A stretch of DNA of 64,000 nt, from the NCBI RefSeq assembly GCF_030315975.1, contig NZ_JASXSZ010000003.1:429079-493078 (forward strand), given 5' to 3'. This DNA comes from Microbacterium candidum (GTDB lineage Bacteria > Actinomycetota > Actinomycetes > Actinomycetales > Microbacteriaceae). Positions within the stretch are counted from its first letter, which is position 1. Each line of letters opens with the position of its first letter. Positions 44,912-52,913 of this stretch are shown here, one piece after another. A model generated the notes under the pieces. It was not told where the DNA came from. It worked only from the letters and a program-made list of their open reading frames with translations, and made no database searches. Position numbers and translations under genes: made by a program.

Positions 44912-45799
44912 TCACATCCTCTCCACGACGCGGGCGCCGAGCAGGCCCGTGGGCTTGAAGGTCAGGAACAGGATGAGGAACGCGAACGAGAAGACGTCGC
45001 GCCACTCGCCGCCGAACCAGGCGGAGCCGAAGGACTCCAGCATCCCGAGCACGATCCCGCCGAGCATCGCCCCGTACAGGTTGCCGATGCCGCCGATGAC
45101 GGCGGCGGTGAAGGCCTTGAGGCCGATGACGAAGCCCATGAGGAAGTCGATCGAGCCGTAGTATGCGCCGGCCATCACGCCCGCGGCGCCAGCGAGGGCC
45201 GACCCGATGAAGAAGACCGTGGCGATCACGCGGTTGACGTTGATTCCCATGAGCTGAGCACCCACGGGGTCCAGCGCGATCGCACGCATCGCGCGGCCTT
45301 CGCGCGTGCGCTCCACGATGTGGGCCAGGACGAACATCAGCACGGCCGAGATCGCGATCAGGATGATCTGCGAGACCGTGATCCGCATGCCGAGGAAGTC
45401 GAATCCGGTCGACTCCAGACGGATGGGGAACGCCTCCGGGTTCGGCCCGAAGATCATGCGGATGCCGTACTCCAGCGTGAACGAGACGCCGATCGCGGTG
45501 ATGAGGACGGCGAGACGCGGGCTCTTGCGCAGCGGGCGGTACGCGATCCGCTCGATGCCGACGCCGATGAGCCCCGTCGTCACCATCGACAGGAGGAGCA
45601 CGATCAGCAGCATCGGGATCGAGGCGCTCGAGATCCCGAAAGAGTTGAGGACGAAGAACCCGACGAACGCGCCGAGCATGTAGATGTCGCCGTGGGCGAA
45701 GTTCAGCAGCTTGATGATCCCGTAGACCATGCTGTAGCCGAGTGCGACGAGGGCGTAGAACGAGCCGACGATCAGGCCGTTCCAGATGAGCTGCATCAT
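44912..45799 (-). CDS. livH: Branched-chain-type amino acid ABC transporter permease (LivH)
   Basis: The 295-residue permease opens with LIWNGLIVGSFYALVALGYS and contains KLLNFAHGDIYMLGAF, the LivH signature. Two adjacent ATGs are possible. A stable hairpin separates it from the binding-protein gene. Confidence 0.93.
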   Translation of the reverse strand: MMQLIWNGLIVGSFYALVALGYSMVYGIIKLLNFAHGDIYMLGAFVGFFVLNSFGISSASIPMLLIVLLLSMVTTGLIGVGIERIAYRPLRKSPRLAVLITAIGVSFTLEYGIRMIFGPNPEAFPIRLESTGFDFLGMRITVSQIILIAISAVLMFVLAHIVERTREGRAMRAIALDPVGAQLMGINVNRVIATVFFIGSALAGAAGVMAGAYYGSIDFLMGFVIGLKAFTAAVIGGIGNLYGAMLGGIVLGMLESFGSAWFGGEWRDVFSFAFLILFLTFKPTGLLGARVVERM

Positions 45800-45836
45800 G
45801 ACGGCGGACTCCCTTCCGTTCGAGTGGGCGGACAGC

Positions 45837-45866
45837 GGGCGGGGGTGGATGCATCCGCCCCCGCCC
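45837..45866 (-). terminator. Hairpin between binding-protein and permease genes
   Basis: A 13-bp stem with one G-T pair closes the loop TGCA in the 76-nt gap. No T-run follows. Such stems protect the upstream message or allow partial termination, so the binding protein is made in excess over the permease. Confidence 0.6.
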
Positions 45867-45875
45867 GTTCGGGAA

Positions 45876-47054
45876 TCAGCCCTGCAGGTCGTCCTTGAGG
45901 ACGAACTTGCCGGTGGCCGGGTCGATCTTCACGATCACGAAGCCGCCGGCGGACGGCGTGCGCTCCGGTGTGAAGGTGAGCGGGCCGGCAAAGGTCTTGA
46001 AGTCCTTCAGCGCCGTGAGAGCGGCGACGACCTTCGTGAAGTCGGTCGAGCCGGCATCCTTGATGCCCTGCGCGGCGACGCGCACGGCGTCGTACGACTG
46101 CGTCGAGTACGGCCCGGGCTCGGCGCCCGCGACCTTCTTGTACGAGGCGAGCCAGGCGTCGGCGCCCTTCAGCATGTCCGGCGTCTGCGTGAACGTGCCC
46201 ACGACGTTGTCGGTGTAGCCCTTGCCCGCGATCTCGGCGAACTTCGCGTCGACGGATCCGTCGCCCACCATGAAGACGCCCGTGTAGCCGGCATCCTTCG
46301 CCTGACGGGCGATCAGGCCGCCCTCCTGGTAGTAGCCGGTCCAGTAGACCATGTCGGGCTTCGCGCTCGCGAGCTGCGTGGCGACCGAGGAGTAGTCGTG
46401 CTCGCCCGGCGTGATCGTCGCCTTGAACGCGACCGTCTCGCCCGCCTTTTCGGCCTGCGAGCGGAACGAGCTCGCGAGGTCTGCGGCGTACGCCGTCGCG
46501 TCGTCGATCGTCGCCACGGTCTTCGCGCCGATCTTCTGCGCGTACTTGAGCGCCGACTCGGCCTGCTGCGTGCCCGTGCCATTGATGAGGAAGGCGCCGG
46601 GCATGTTCGCCTCGACGAGCTTGTTCGAGTTCGCGGCGGGGATGATCATCGGGATCTTCGCCGAGTTGAAGATCGGCATCGTCGGGAGCGTCGCACCTGA
46701 GCAGTAGCCGCCGACCGAGATGTCGACGCCCTCGGTGACGAGCTTGTTCGCGGCGGCGACCGCCGTCGTCGCGTCGCACGCGTCGTCCTCGACGACGAGC
46801 TCGACCTTGCGACCGTCGATGCCGCCCTTGTCGTTGATCTCGTTGATCGCGAGCTGCGCGCCGTACTTCATGTAATCGCCGAACGCCGACTCGCTGCCGG
46901 AGAACGGCGCGAGCATGCCCATCTTGATGGGGCCGGACGAACTCGCCGTCGCCCCTCCGCCCGCGAGCCCGCCGGAGCAGCCGGCCGTGGTCAGGACGAG
47001 CGCCACTGCGGCGGCGATCTGCATCAGGCGCACACGGCGCCGGGATCCGTTCAT
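45876..47054 (-). CDS. livK: ABC transporter substrate-binding lipoprotein (LivK type)
   Basis: The 392-residue periplasmic-binding type I protein has a signal peptide and lipobox (LVLTTAGCSGG). The mature part begins near IKMGMLAPFSGSESAFGDYM, the LivK-type start, and continues with ELVVEDDACDATTAV. Ligand is unproven; hydroxyproline or a related imino acid is inferred from context. ATG 47054 has AGGGAA about 8 nt upstream. First gene of the ABC operon, 48 nt from operator C. Confidence 0.9.
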   Translation of the reverse strand: MNGSRRRVRLMQIAAAVALVLTTAGCSGGLAGGGATASSSGPIKMGMLAPFSGSESAFGDYMKYGAQLAINEINDKGGIDGRKVELVVEDDACDATTAVAAANKLVTEGVDISVGGYCSGATLPTMPIFNSAKIPMIIPAANSNKLVEANMPGAFLINGTGTQQAESALKYAQKIGAKTVATIDDATAYAADLASSFRSQAEKAGETVAFKATITPGEHDYSSVATQLASAKPDMVYWTGYYQEGGLIARQAKDAGYTGVFMVGDGSVDAKFAEIAGKGYTDNVVGTFTQTPDMLKGADAWLASYKKVAGAEPGPYSTQSYDAVRVAAQGIKDAGSTDFTKVVAALTALKDFKTFAGPLTFTPERTPSAGGFVIVKIDPATGKFVLKDDLQG

Positions 47055-47101
47055 CGGGAGAGTTCCCTTTCTGCCTCGTTGCATCGCCGGGAGCGGCGCT
47101 G

Positions 47102-47115
47102 TGTGACATATTACA
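47102..47115. promoter_or_regulatory. Putative GntR operator C (ABC transporter operon)
   Basis: TGTGACATATTACA is a 14-bp imperfect palindrome (TGTGA-CATA-TTACA) and is the best fit to the cluster consensus. It lies between gntR and livK, upstream of livK. Confidence 0.68.
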
Positions 47116-47190
47116 TATCACGCAGCAGGACGCAAGGCGTCGTGAGCAGACCGTGACCTTCCGGCCGCGAATCCGCTCGCGAGGGGAGGG

Positions 47191-47853
47191 TCAGTCCTCG
47201 TCGCGGCCGCTCCACAGGCCCGCGACGTGGCCGATGTGACGACTCATGAGCTCTTCGGCGCCCGCGCCGTCGCCCGCGACCAGCAGGTCGACGAGCGCCC
47301 CGTGCTCGAGCGAGGATGCGACGAGCTCGTCGGACTCCGCGAGGTTCACGAGCCCGACGAGGCGCGTCTGCTGGCGGAGTTCTCGCACGACCGCCACGAG
47401 GCGCTTGTTGCCGGCCTGCTCGAGCAGTTCGAGGTGGAAGTCGGTGTCGGCGGCGAGGTAGTCCTCGAACCGCCCGTCCCGGGCGCTCTCCACGATCTGA
47501 TCCGCCAGGGCGCGCAGCCGCGTGACAAGAGTCTGCGGGAGGGCCCCGGCGAGCGTGCGCATCGGGGGTGCCTCCAGCAGCCGCCTGACCTCCCCGAGCT
47601 CGCGGAGCTCGTCCACCGAGACATCGGTCACCCGGAAGCCGCGATTGCGGATGGGCGCCAGGAAACCGCGCCGCGCGAGGTTGAGCATCGCCTCCCGGAC
47701 CGGGGTCGCGCTCACGCCGAAATCCGCAGCGAGCGTCGGAACCGTGAGCACCATGCCCGGCCCGAACTCCCCCGTCACGATGCGCGATGCGAGGGTCTTC
47801 TCGACCTGCTCGCGAAGGCTCTGCACTTCCGGCAGCCGCATGGTTCCGCTCAT
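47191..47853 (-). CDS. GntR family regulator with FCD domain
   Basis: The 220-residue regulator has an N-terminal winged helix (ILTVPTLAADFGVSATPVREAM-like segment near residues 35-55) and an all-helical FCD ligand-binding domain. Metal/ligand residues include Asp and His in DTDFHLELL and His in SRHIGHVAG. The start at 47853 has GGGGAGGGG four bases upstream. It lies at the end of the hydroxyproline island, has its own operator D and is the probable local repressor with hydroxyproline or an intermediate as inducer (inference). Confidence 0.88.
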   Translation of the reverse strand: MSGTMRLPEVQSLREQVEKTLASRIVTGEFGPGMVLTVPTLAADFGVSATPVREAMLNLARRGFLAPIRNRGFRVTDVSVDELRELGEVRRLLEAPPMRTLAGALPQTLVTRLRALADQIVESARDGRFEDYLAADTDFHLELLEQAGNKRLVAVVRELRQQTRLVGLVNLAESDELVASSLEHGALVDLLVAGDGAGAEELMSRHIGHVAGLWSGRDED

Positions 47854-47874
47854 GACGCCCCTCCCCGTGGAACG

Positions 47875-47888
47875 TGTCATACGTCACA
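47875..47888. promoter_or_regulatory. Putative GntR operator D (gntR autoregulation)
   Basis: TGTCATACGTCACA is a palindromic 14-mer (TGTCA-TACG-TCACA) lying 22 nt upstream of the gntR ATG and 84 nt upstream of the divergent ligase gene, so it could control both. Confidence 0.65.
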
Positions 47889-47971
47889 TAGTAAGTGGCA
47901 CCCTCTCCTGCGGGCGTCATCTGAGGAGATCGTCCCATCCCGCGTCGCCTGCGCGTGCCAGGATGAGCCGC

Positions 47972-49135
47972 ATGACGGTGCCGTTCGCGACATCCGCCCG
48001 CTCGACGGTGGGGATCGAATGGGAGCTCATGCTCGCCGATGAGGCGACGGGCGCCCTGGTCCCCCGCGCGCCGCAGGTGCTCGCCGCGCTCGCCGAGGAG
48101 ACCGCGCACGAGCGCTACAACGTGACCGGCGAGCTCCTCACGAACACGGTCGAAGTCACGAGCGGCGTCGGCGACACGGTCGCCACCGCCGTGGATGACA
48201 TCGCCGACGCGATCGCCGCCGTCCGGCGCGTCACCGACCCGCTCGACGTCGAACTGCTGTGCGCCGGGAGCCACCCGTTCGCGCAGTGGTTCGACCAGGA
48301 GGTCACGGACAAGACCCGGTACCACCGGCTCATCGAGCGGACCCAGTGGTGGGGTCGCAACATGATGATCTGGGGCATCCACGTGCACATCGGCGTCGAC
48401 GACGTCCGCAAGGTGTTCCCGATCATCAACGCGCTCGCGATCTATCTGCCGCATCTGCAGGCGCTGTCCGCATCCAGCCCGTTCTGGGCGGGCGAGCGCA
48501 CGGGGTACGCGTCGAACCGGGCACTGGTGTTCCAGCAGCTGCCGACGGCGGGACTCCCGTGGCCCTTGCACACGTGGCGTGAGTACGAGAGCTACCTCGA
48601 CGACATGGTGCGCACAGGCGTGATGGCGGATTCCACCGAGGTCCGGTGGGACATCCGGCCGGCTCCGCGGTGGGGAACGATCGAGGTCCGCGCGTGCGAC
48701 GGGATGTCGACGCTGCCTGAGCTCGCCGCGGTGGCCGCGCTGACGCAGGTGCTGGTGGAGCACTTCTCGCGGGAATTCGACGAGGGCCGCGAGCTCCCTT
48801 CCCTGCAGCCGTGGTTCCTGCGCGAGAACAAATGGCGCGCCGCGCGATACGGCCTCGACGCGCGGGTGATCGTGGATGCCGCGGGCACCGAGCGATCCGT
48901 GTGCGACCACCTCGTCGAGACGATGCACGACCTCGCCGACATCGCCGTCGAGCTGAAGTGCGCCCGCGAGTTCGCGGGACTGCAGACGATCATGTCCCAG
49001 GGGGCGAGCTACGCGCGGCAGACGGCGGTCGCGGATGCCGCGGACGGCGATCTGCACGCGGTCGTCCAGCATCTCATCCGCGAGTTCCGCGGCGGCCCGA
49101 CGCTGCGCGCGCATCTGGCGGCCTTCGGACGCTGA
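47972..49135 (+). CDS. YbdK-type carboxylate-amine ligase (GCS2 family)
   Basis: The 387-residue GCS2-family enzyme has STVGIEWELMLAD at the start, the IWGIHVHIGVDD box and WDIRPAPRWGTIEVRACDG. YbdK proteins are weak glutamate-cysteine ligases; actinobacteria make mycothiol, so the natural substrate may differ. ATG 47972 has AGGA about 9 nt upstream; 47963 is an alternative. It diverges from gntR. Confidence 0.88.
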   Translation: MTVPFATSARSTVGIEWELMLADEATGALVPRAPQVLAALAEETAHERYNVTGELLTNTVEVTSGVGDTVATAVDDIADAIAAVRRVTDPLDVELLCAGSHPFAQWFDQEVTDKTRYHRLIERTQWWGRNMMIWGIHVHIGVDDVRKVFPIINALAIYLPHLQALSASSPFWAGERTGYASNRALVFQQLPTAGLPWPLHTWREYESYLDDMVRTGVMADSTEVRWDIRPAPRWGTIEVRACDGMSTLPELAAVAALTQVLVEHFSREFDEGRELPSLQPWFLRENKWRAARYGLDARVIVDAAGTERSVCDHLVETMHDLADIAVELKCAREFAGLQTIMSQGASYARQTAVADAADGDLHAVVQHLIREFRGGPTLRAHLAAFGR

Positions 49136-49183
49136 GAAGCTCCGCCTAGACTCCTCCCAGTCGCCGGGCGTACGGTGCTGGGG

Positions 49184-49939
49184 ATGCCGTTCCCCCGTCG
49201 CACCCGAATCCCCGTCGTACTCGCGGCCGTCGCCGTGACGCTCGTCGGATGCGGAGCCGTCGACACGCCCGCGGCATCCCCGTCGGCCCGTCACGCGGCG
49301 TCCCCGAAGCACACGACCACCGCCTCGGCAGACCCCACGCCTTCGGAGACCGCCACCCCCGCCCCCGCATCGGTGTCGACGCCGCAGGTGGTGGTCACGA
49401 TCGGCGACTCGATCATGGCCGCCCAGGGACTCGACACCGATGAAGGCTGGCCGGAGCTGCTGGCGACGGGCACGCCGTCCACGCTCGTGAACCTCGCGTG
49501 CAGCGGTGCCGGCTTCATCGCCGTCGGCACGTGCGGCACGAACTACGCAGGGCTCATCGACCAGGCCGCCCACGCCCAGCCGACACTCGTGATCGTGGAG
49601 TCCTCGAGCAACGACATGGGCCAATCGGACGACGCGATCGACGAGGCGACATCCGACACCATGGCGACGCTGCGCACCGCGGTCCCCGGCGCCACGATCG
49701 TCGCGCTGAGCACCGTGTGGAACGAACAGGCATCCCCGCCCGAGGAGGTCGCGTCTTCGTCGACCGCGATCCAGCGGGCGGCCGCGGCCGAGCACGCCAT
49801 CTACCTCAACCTCGGCCAGCCCCTCGAGGGACACCCCGAATGGATGCAGTCCGACGACGTGCATCCCACCGCCGACGGCCAGCGCGTGCTCGCCGAGACC
49901 GTCCGCACCCAGCTCGCCGCGGTCGGCATCGCGTTCTGA
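49184..49939 (+). CDS. SGNH/GDSL hydrolase, lipoprotein
   Basis: The 251-residue protein has a signal peptide with lipobox VTLVGC, a Ser/Thr/Pro-rich linker to about residue 68 and an SGNH domain. Block I is VTIGDSIM with the nucleophile Ser, SSSNDMGQ supplies block III Asn, and DDVHPTADG supplies Asp and His. Typical substrates are acyl groups on envelope glycans or lipids. It is 48 nt downstream of the ligase, possibly co-transcribed. Confidence 0.87.
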   Translation: MPFPRRTRIPVVLAAVAVTLVGCGAVDTPAASPSARHAASPKHTTTASADPTPSETATPAPASVSTPQVVVTIGDSIMAAQGLDTDEGWPELLATGTPSTLVNLACSGAGFIAVGTCGTNYAGLIDQAAHAQPTLVIVESSSNDMGQSDDAIDEATSDTMATLRTAVPGATIVALSTVWNEQASPPEEVASSSTAIQRAAAAEHAIYLNLGQPLEGHPEWMQSDDVHPTADGQRVLAETVRTQLAAVGIAF

Positions 49940-49964
49940 GCGCGCCCGCCGGACCCTCCTCCGG

Positions 49965-51653
49965 TCAGCGCTCGACCAGAGTCGCGGTATCCGCCTCGAT
50001 CGCCTCCGGCCGCGCGTCGACGAACGTCGACAGGCCGTGTTCCGTTTTCTGCCAGTAGTGCGGCTTCGTCATGAGCTGCCACAGCGCCTTGTACGAGGCG
50101 ATCGAATGAAGCAGCCAGTAGACCGGGTTCAGCAGCGCCCATCCGACGAGCCAGAACGTCCCGCGCTTGTACGGTCCCATCATGTTCAGGTAGACCATCA
50201 GCCCGTTCCCGATGAGGAAGTTCAGGATGCACAGCCAGAACACCACCGCGGGCAGGGCGGATGCGAACTCCGCCCACGGGATGAAGAAGGATGCGATCGT
50301 GAGCGCCGTGAACGGGAGCACTCCCAGGAACGTGATGGGAGTTCCGCCGATCAGGAGGGCGAAGGAGAAGAACCGCCGCCATCCGATCTGACCGATGAGC
50401 TTCCTGGGCTGCCGCGCATGCACCAGCGCGGTCTGCATATAGCCCTTGATCCACCGGCTGCGCTGTCCGATGAAGATGCCCATCCTGCTCGTGGCCTCCT
50501 CCATCGTCGTGGAGTTGACCACCCCCACGCGATAGCCGAGGGCGCTCGCGCGAATTCCCAGATCCGCGTCCTCCGTCACGTTGTAGGGGTCCCACCCGCC
50601 GAGCTCGCGCAAGGCCGCGGTGCGGAAGTGATTGGACGTTCCCCCGAGCGGGATCGGCAGGTCCGCGACATCCAGCCCCGCCAGCATGTAGTCGAACCAG
50701 TAGCTGTACTCGAGCGCGAACATCCGCGTCAGCGCGTTCTCGCGCGTGTTGAAGTAGTTCAGCGACGCCTGCATCACCGCGGTCGACGCATCCGCACGCG
50801 AGAACGCGATGACGGTCTTCTTGAGCTGATCGGGCTCCGGAGCGTCCTCCGCGTCGTAGATCACGAGGTACTCGCCGCGCGCGACCTGCAGTCCCGCGTT
50901 GCAGGCCCGGGGCTTCGTCTGCGGGGCTCCCTTCGGCACCGTGAGCACGATGAAGTTCTCCGGGGGCTGCGACCGGGCGACGGCATCCCGCGTCTCGTCG
51001 TCCTCCTCCTCGACGAGGATGATCACTTCGAGCTTGTCCGCGGGGTAGTCCAGGCGACCGAGGTTCTCCACGAGCCGCCCGACCACCCGCGCCTCACGGA
51101 AGACGGGCACGAGCACCGTGTACATCGGCAGCTCTTCGTCGCGGAGCGACGCGATCTCCTCGGGCGTGACGCGGTCGACGAGGTCGTACCGGGAGCCGCG
51201 GAGCGCGACCTGGAACTTGAAGAACGTGCTCGCGAGGAAGACGACGCTCGCGATCGCCACGAGGACCATGACCGTCGGCAGCGTCCACAGCGCGAGCGCG
51301 GCGATGACGGCCACCGTCGCGATGACGGCCCCGATCTTCTGTCCCCGCGACAGCACGGTCCTCGCCGACAGTGCCGGGTTCGCCGCGTACAGACTGTCGG
51401 CGGCCTGATCGGCCATCTCGGTCGGGAACGCGGCAGCGACCGCCGCCACGATGTCGCGCTGCGGCCTCGGCACCAGCGTCACCGGCGATCCCACCGCCGC
51501 CGCGATCCGCGCCGCGCGCCGCCCGTCCGTCCCGCCGGAGGATGCGACGACCACGGAGTCCCCGTCGCGATGCAGAGGCAGCCATCCGTCCTGCGCGTAT
51601 CGCTCGCGAAGGGCTGCGTCCAGAAGCCCGTTGTCAGACACCAGCACGGTCAT
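49965..51653 (-). CDS. Membrane GT2 glycosyltransferase (XagB/cellulose-synthase-like)
   Basis: The 562-residue protein starts with a soluble domain of about 110 residues like the MshEN/T2SSE N-terminal fold. A first pair of helices is followed by a GT2 domain with DAEDAPEP, TEDADLGIRA and QRSRWIKGYMQ (the QxxRW motif of processive enzymes), then four C-terminal helices. It probably makes a surface polysaccharide. The ATG overlaps the membrane partner's stop (ATGA). Confidence 0.87.
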   Translation of the reverse strand: MTVLVSDNGLLDAALRERYAQDGWLPLHRDGDSVVVASSGGTDGRRAARIAAAVGSPVTLVPRPQRDIVAAVAAAFPTEMADQAADSLYAANPALSARTVLSRGQKIGAVIATVAVIAALALWTLPTVMVLVAIASVVFLASTFFKFQVALRGSRYDLVDRVTPEEIASLRDEELPMYTVLVPVFREARVVGRLVENLGRLDYPADKLEVIILVEEEDDETRDAVARSQPPENFIVLTVPKGAPQTKPRACNAGLQVARGEYLVIYDAEDAPEPDQLKKTVIAFSRADASTAVMQASLNYFNTRENALTRMFALEYSYWFDYMLAGLDVADLPIPLGGTSNHFRTAALRELGGWDPYNVTEDADLGIRASALGYRVGVVNSTTMEEATSRMGIFIGQRSRWIKGYMQTALVHARQPRKLIGQIGWRRFFSFALLIGGTPITFLGVLPFTALTIASFFIPWAEFASALPAVVFWLCILNFLIGNGLMVYLNMMGPYKRGTFWLVGWALLNPVYWLLHSIASYKALWQLMTKPHYWQKTEHGLSTFVDARPEAIEADTATLVER

Positions 51654-52810
51654 GAAGCGCCTCCGTTCGTCAGCACGTGGATCCAATGGGAGATCGCAGG
51701 CTGCTGGAACGCGTTGATCCACCCGATGGTCCAGAGCGCCAGGGATACGCACACCGTCAAGACCGCCTGCACCCGCGACTTGGGCGTCGGCACGATCGCC
51801 ACGGCCAGCAGCAGCATCATCACGTAGTTGTTGCCCGCGAAGCCCGGGGGCGTGAGTCCGACGATGAACGCGAGGCCGATCATCGCGGTGAGGAGCACGG
51901 CGACGAGGCCGACGCGCGCATGCCGCAGCAGCACGGCGGTCAGCACCACGATGAGGGTCGACGAGAGGTAGACGAGCCCCCGAAGCCCGCCGAGCGAGTC
52001 GACATACGTGGCGGCGCGCACCGGATCCCACGTCAGGTTCCCGTGCACCATGGCGAAGGGCCCCGCTCCGAACGCGACGCCGAGGAGGGCCAGCGCCCCG
52101 AGGAGAGCGAGCGTCGGGAACACCAGGACGACGGCGTTCGCGAGGCGTGCCCCGCGCCGCGACTGGATGATGAGCGCGCCGGCCACCGCGGCGACGACCG
52201 CGGCAGGAAGGCCGGTCGTGTCGCTGAACGCCGAGCAGGCGAAGAGGATGCCGGCGCGGAAGCCGGCCTGCGTGTTCGCGTAGGTGACGAACCGGACCAC
52301 GTCGATCATGCCGAGGCCGAAGAACAGGAGGCCGAGGGCGGCCTGGAGGTTCGTCGTCACGAGGTAGGCGAAGGTCGGCGTCAGCGCGAGCGACAGCGCG
52401 AACACGATGCGCGCCACCGGATGGAAATCCTTCCGCTGCAGCGCCTGGATGACCATCTGGAGCATGAATCCGGCGATCAGCGCGCCCACGATCCCGAGCC
52501 CGAGGGCGCCCCCGGGGACGACGAGCGCGACGATGCTCGAGATCGGCGGGTACAGGGAGGCCAGAACTCCGATGCCGGACCCGTTCCACGCGATGCCGCC
52601 CACACGTTCCGCGAGCTCCGCGTTCGCGGTTCCCGCCCAGGTCTGGTGCGATGCGATGTCGAACCAGACCGCCAGTGCGATGTACGGAAGCGCCGCGATC
52701 AGACGCAGCATCCACCGTCGCCACCGTGCGCGCGGATACTTCGCGATCCGGCCGGTCGAACTCTCGACGAACGCTGGTGCGACGCGCTCGAACGCCTCGA
52801 TCACCGTCAT
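51650..52810 (-). CDS. Polytopic membrane protein paired with the GT2 enzyme
   Basis: The 386-residue protein has about ten membrane segments and an early loop (TWAGTANAELAERVGGIAWN) that resembles the outer loop of GT-C-type transferases and XagA-like partners. No catalytic motif is certain. Translational coupling with the GT2 gene suggests a shared export or lipid-linked sugar role. Function unknown. Confidence 0.75.
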   Translation of the reverse strand: MTVIEAFERVAPAFVESSTGRIAKYPRARWRRWMLRLIAALPYIALAVWFDIASHQTWAGTANAELAERVGGIAWNGSGIGVLASLYPPISSIVALVVPGGALGLGIVGALIAGFMLQMVIQALQRKDFHPVARIVFALSLALTPTFAYLVTTNLQAALGLLFFGLGMIDVVRFVTYANTQAGFRAGILFACSAFSDTTGLPAAVVAAVAGALIIQSRRGARLANAVVLVFPTLALLGALALLGVAFGAGPFAMVHGNLTWDPVRAATYVDSLGGLRGLVYLSSTLIVVLTAVLLRHARVGLVAVLLTAMIGLAFIVGLTPPGFAGNNYVMMLLLAVAIVPTPKSRVQAVLTVCVSLALWTIGWINAFQQPAISHWIHVLTNGGAS

Positions 52811-52833
52811 GACAGACCCCCTGGAACATCAAA

Positions 52834-52858
52834 GGGTCCGCACAGCTTGTGCGGACCC
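52834..52858 (-). terminator. Intrinsic terminator after ffh
   Basis: An 11-bp perfect stem (GGGTCCGCACA and complement) with a 3-nt loop lies 55 nt beyond the ffh stop. TTTGATG follows on the minus strand, a short T-run. Confidence 0.75.
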
Positions 52859-52913
52859 CAGATGTCTCAGGCTAGCGGCAGAGGGCGCATCCCCCCGGCA
52901 GCGGCGAGTCGTG

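Noticed and set aside
47111..49864. 917-codon minus-strand frame across the YbdK and SGNH genes
   Set aside because: Shadow of three real genes; Arg/Asp/Val-rich with no recognisable fold.
49965..52832. A 955-codon fusion of GT2 with an upstream domain
   Set aside because: The upstream part is the wrong frame of the polytopic membrane gene; the GT2 start at 51653 overlaps that gene's stop by the usual 4 nt.
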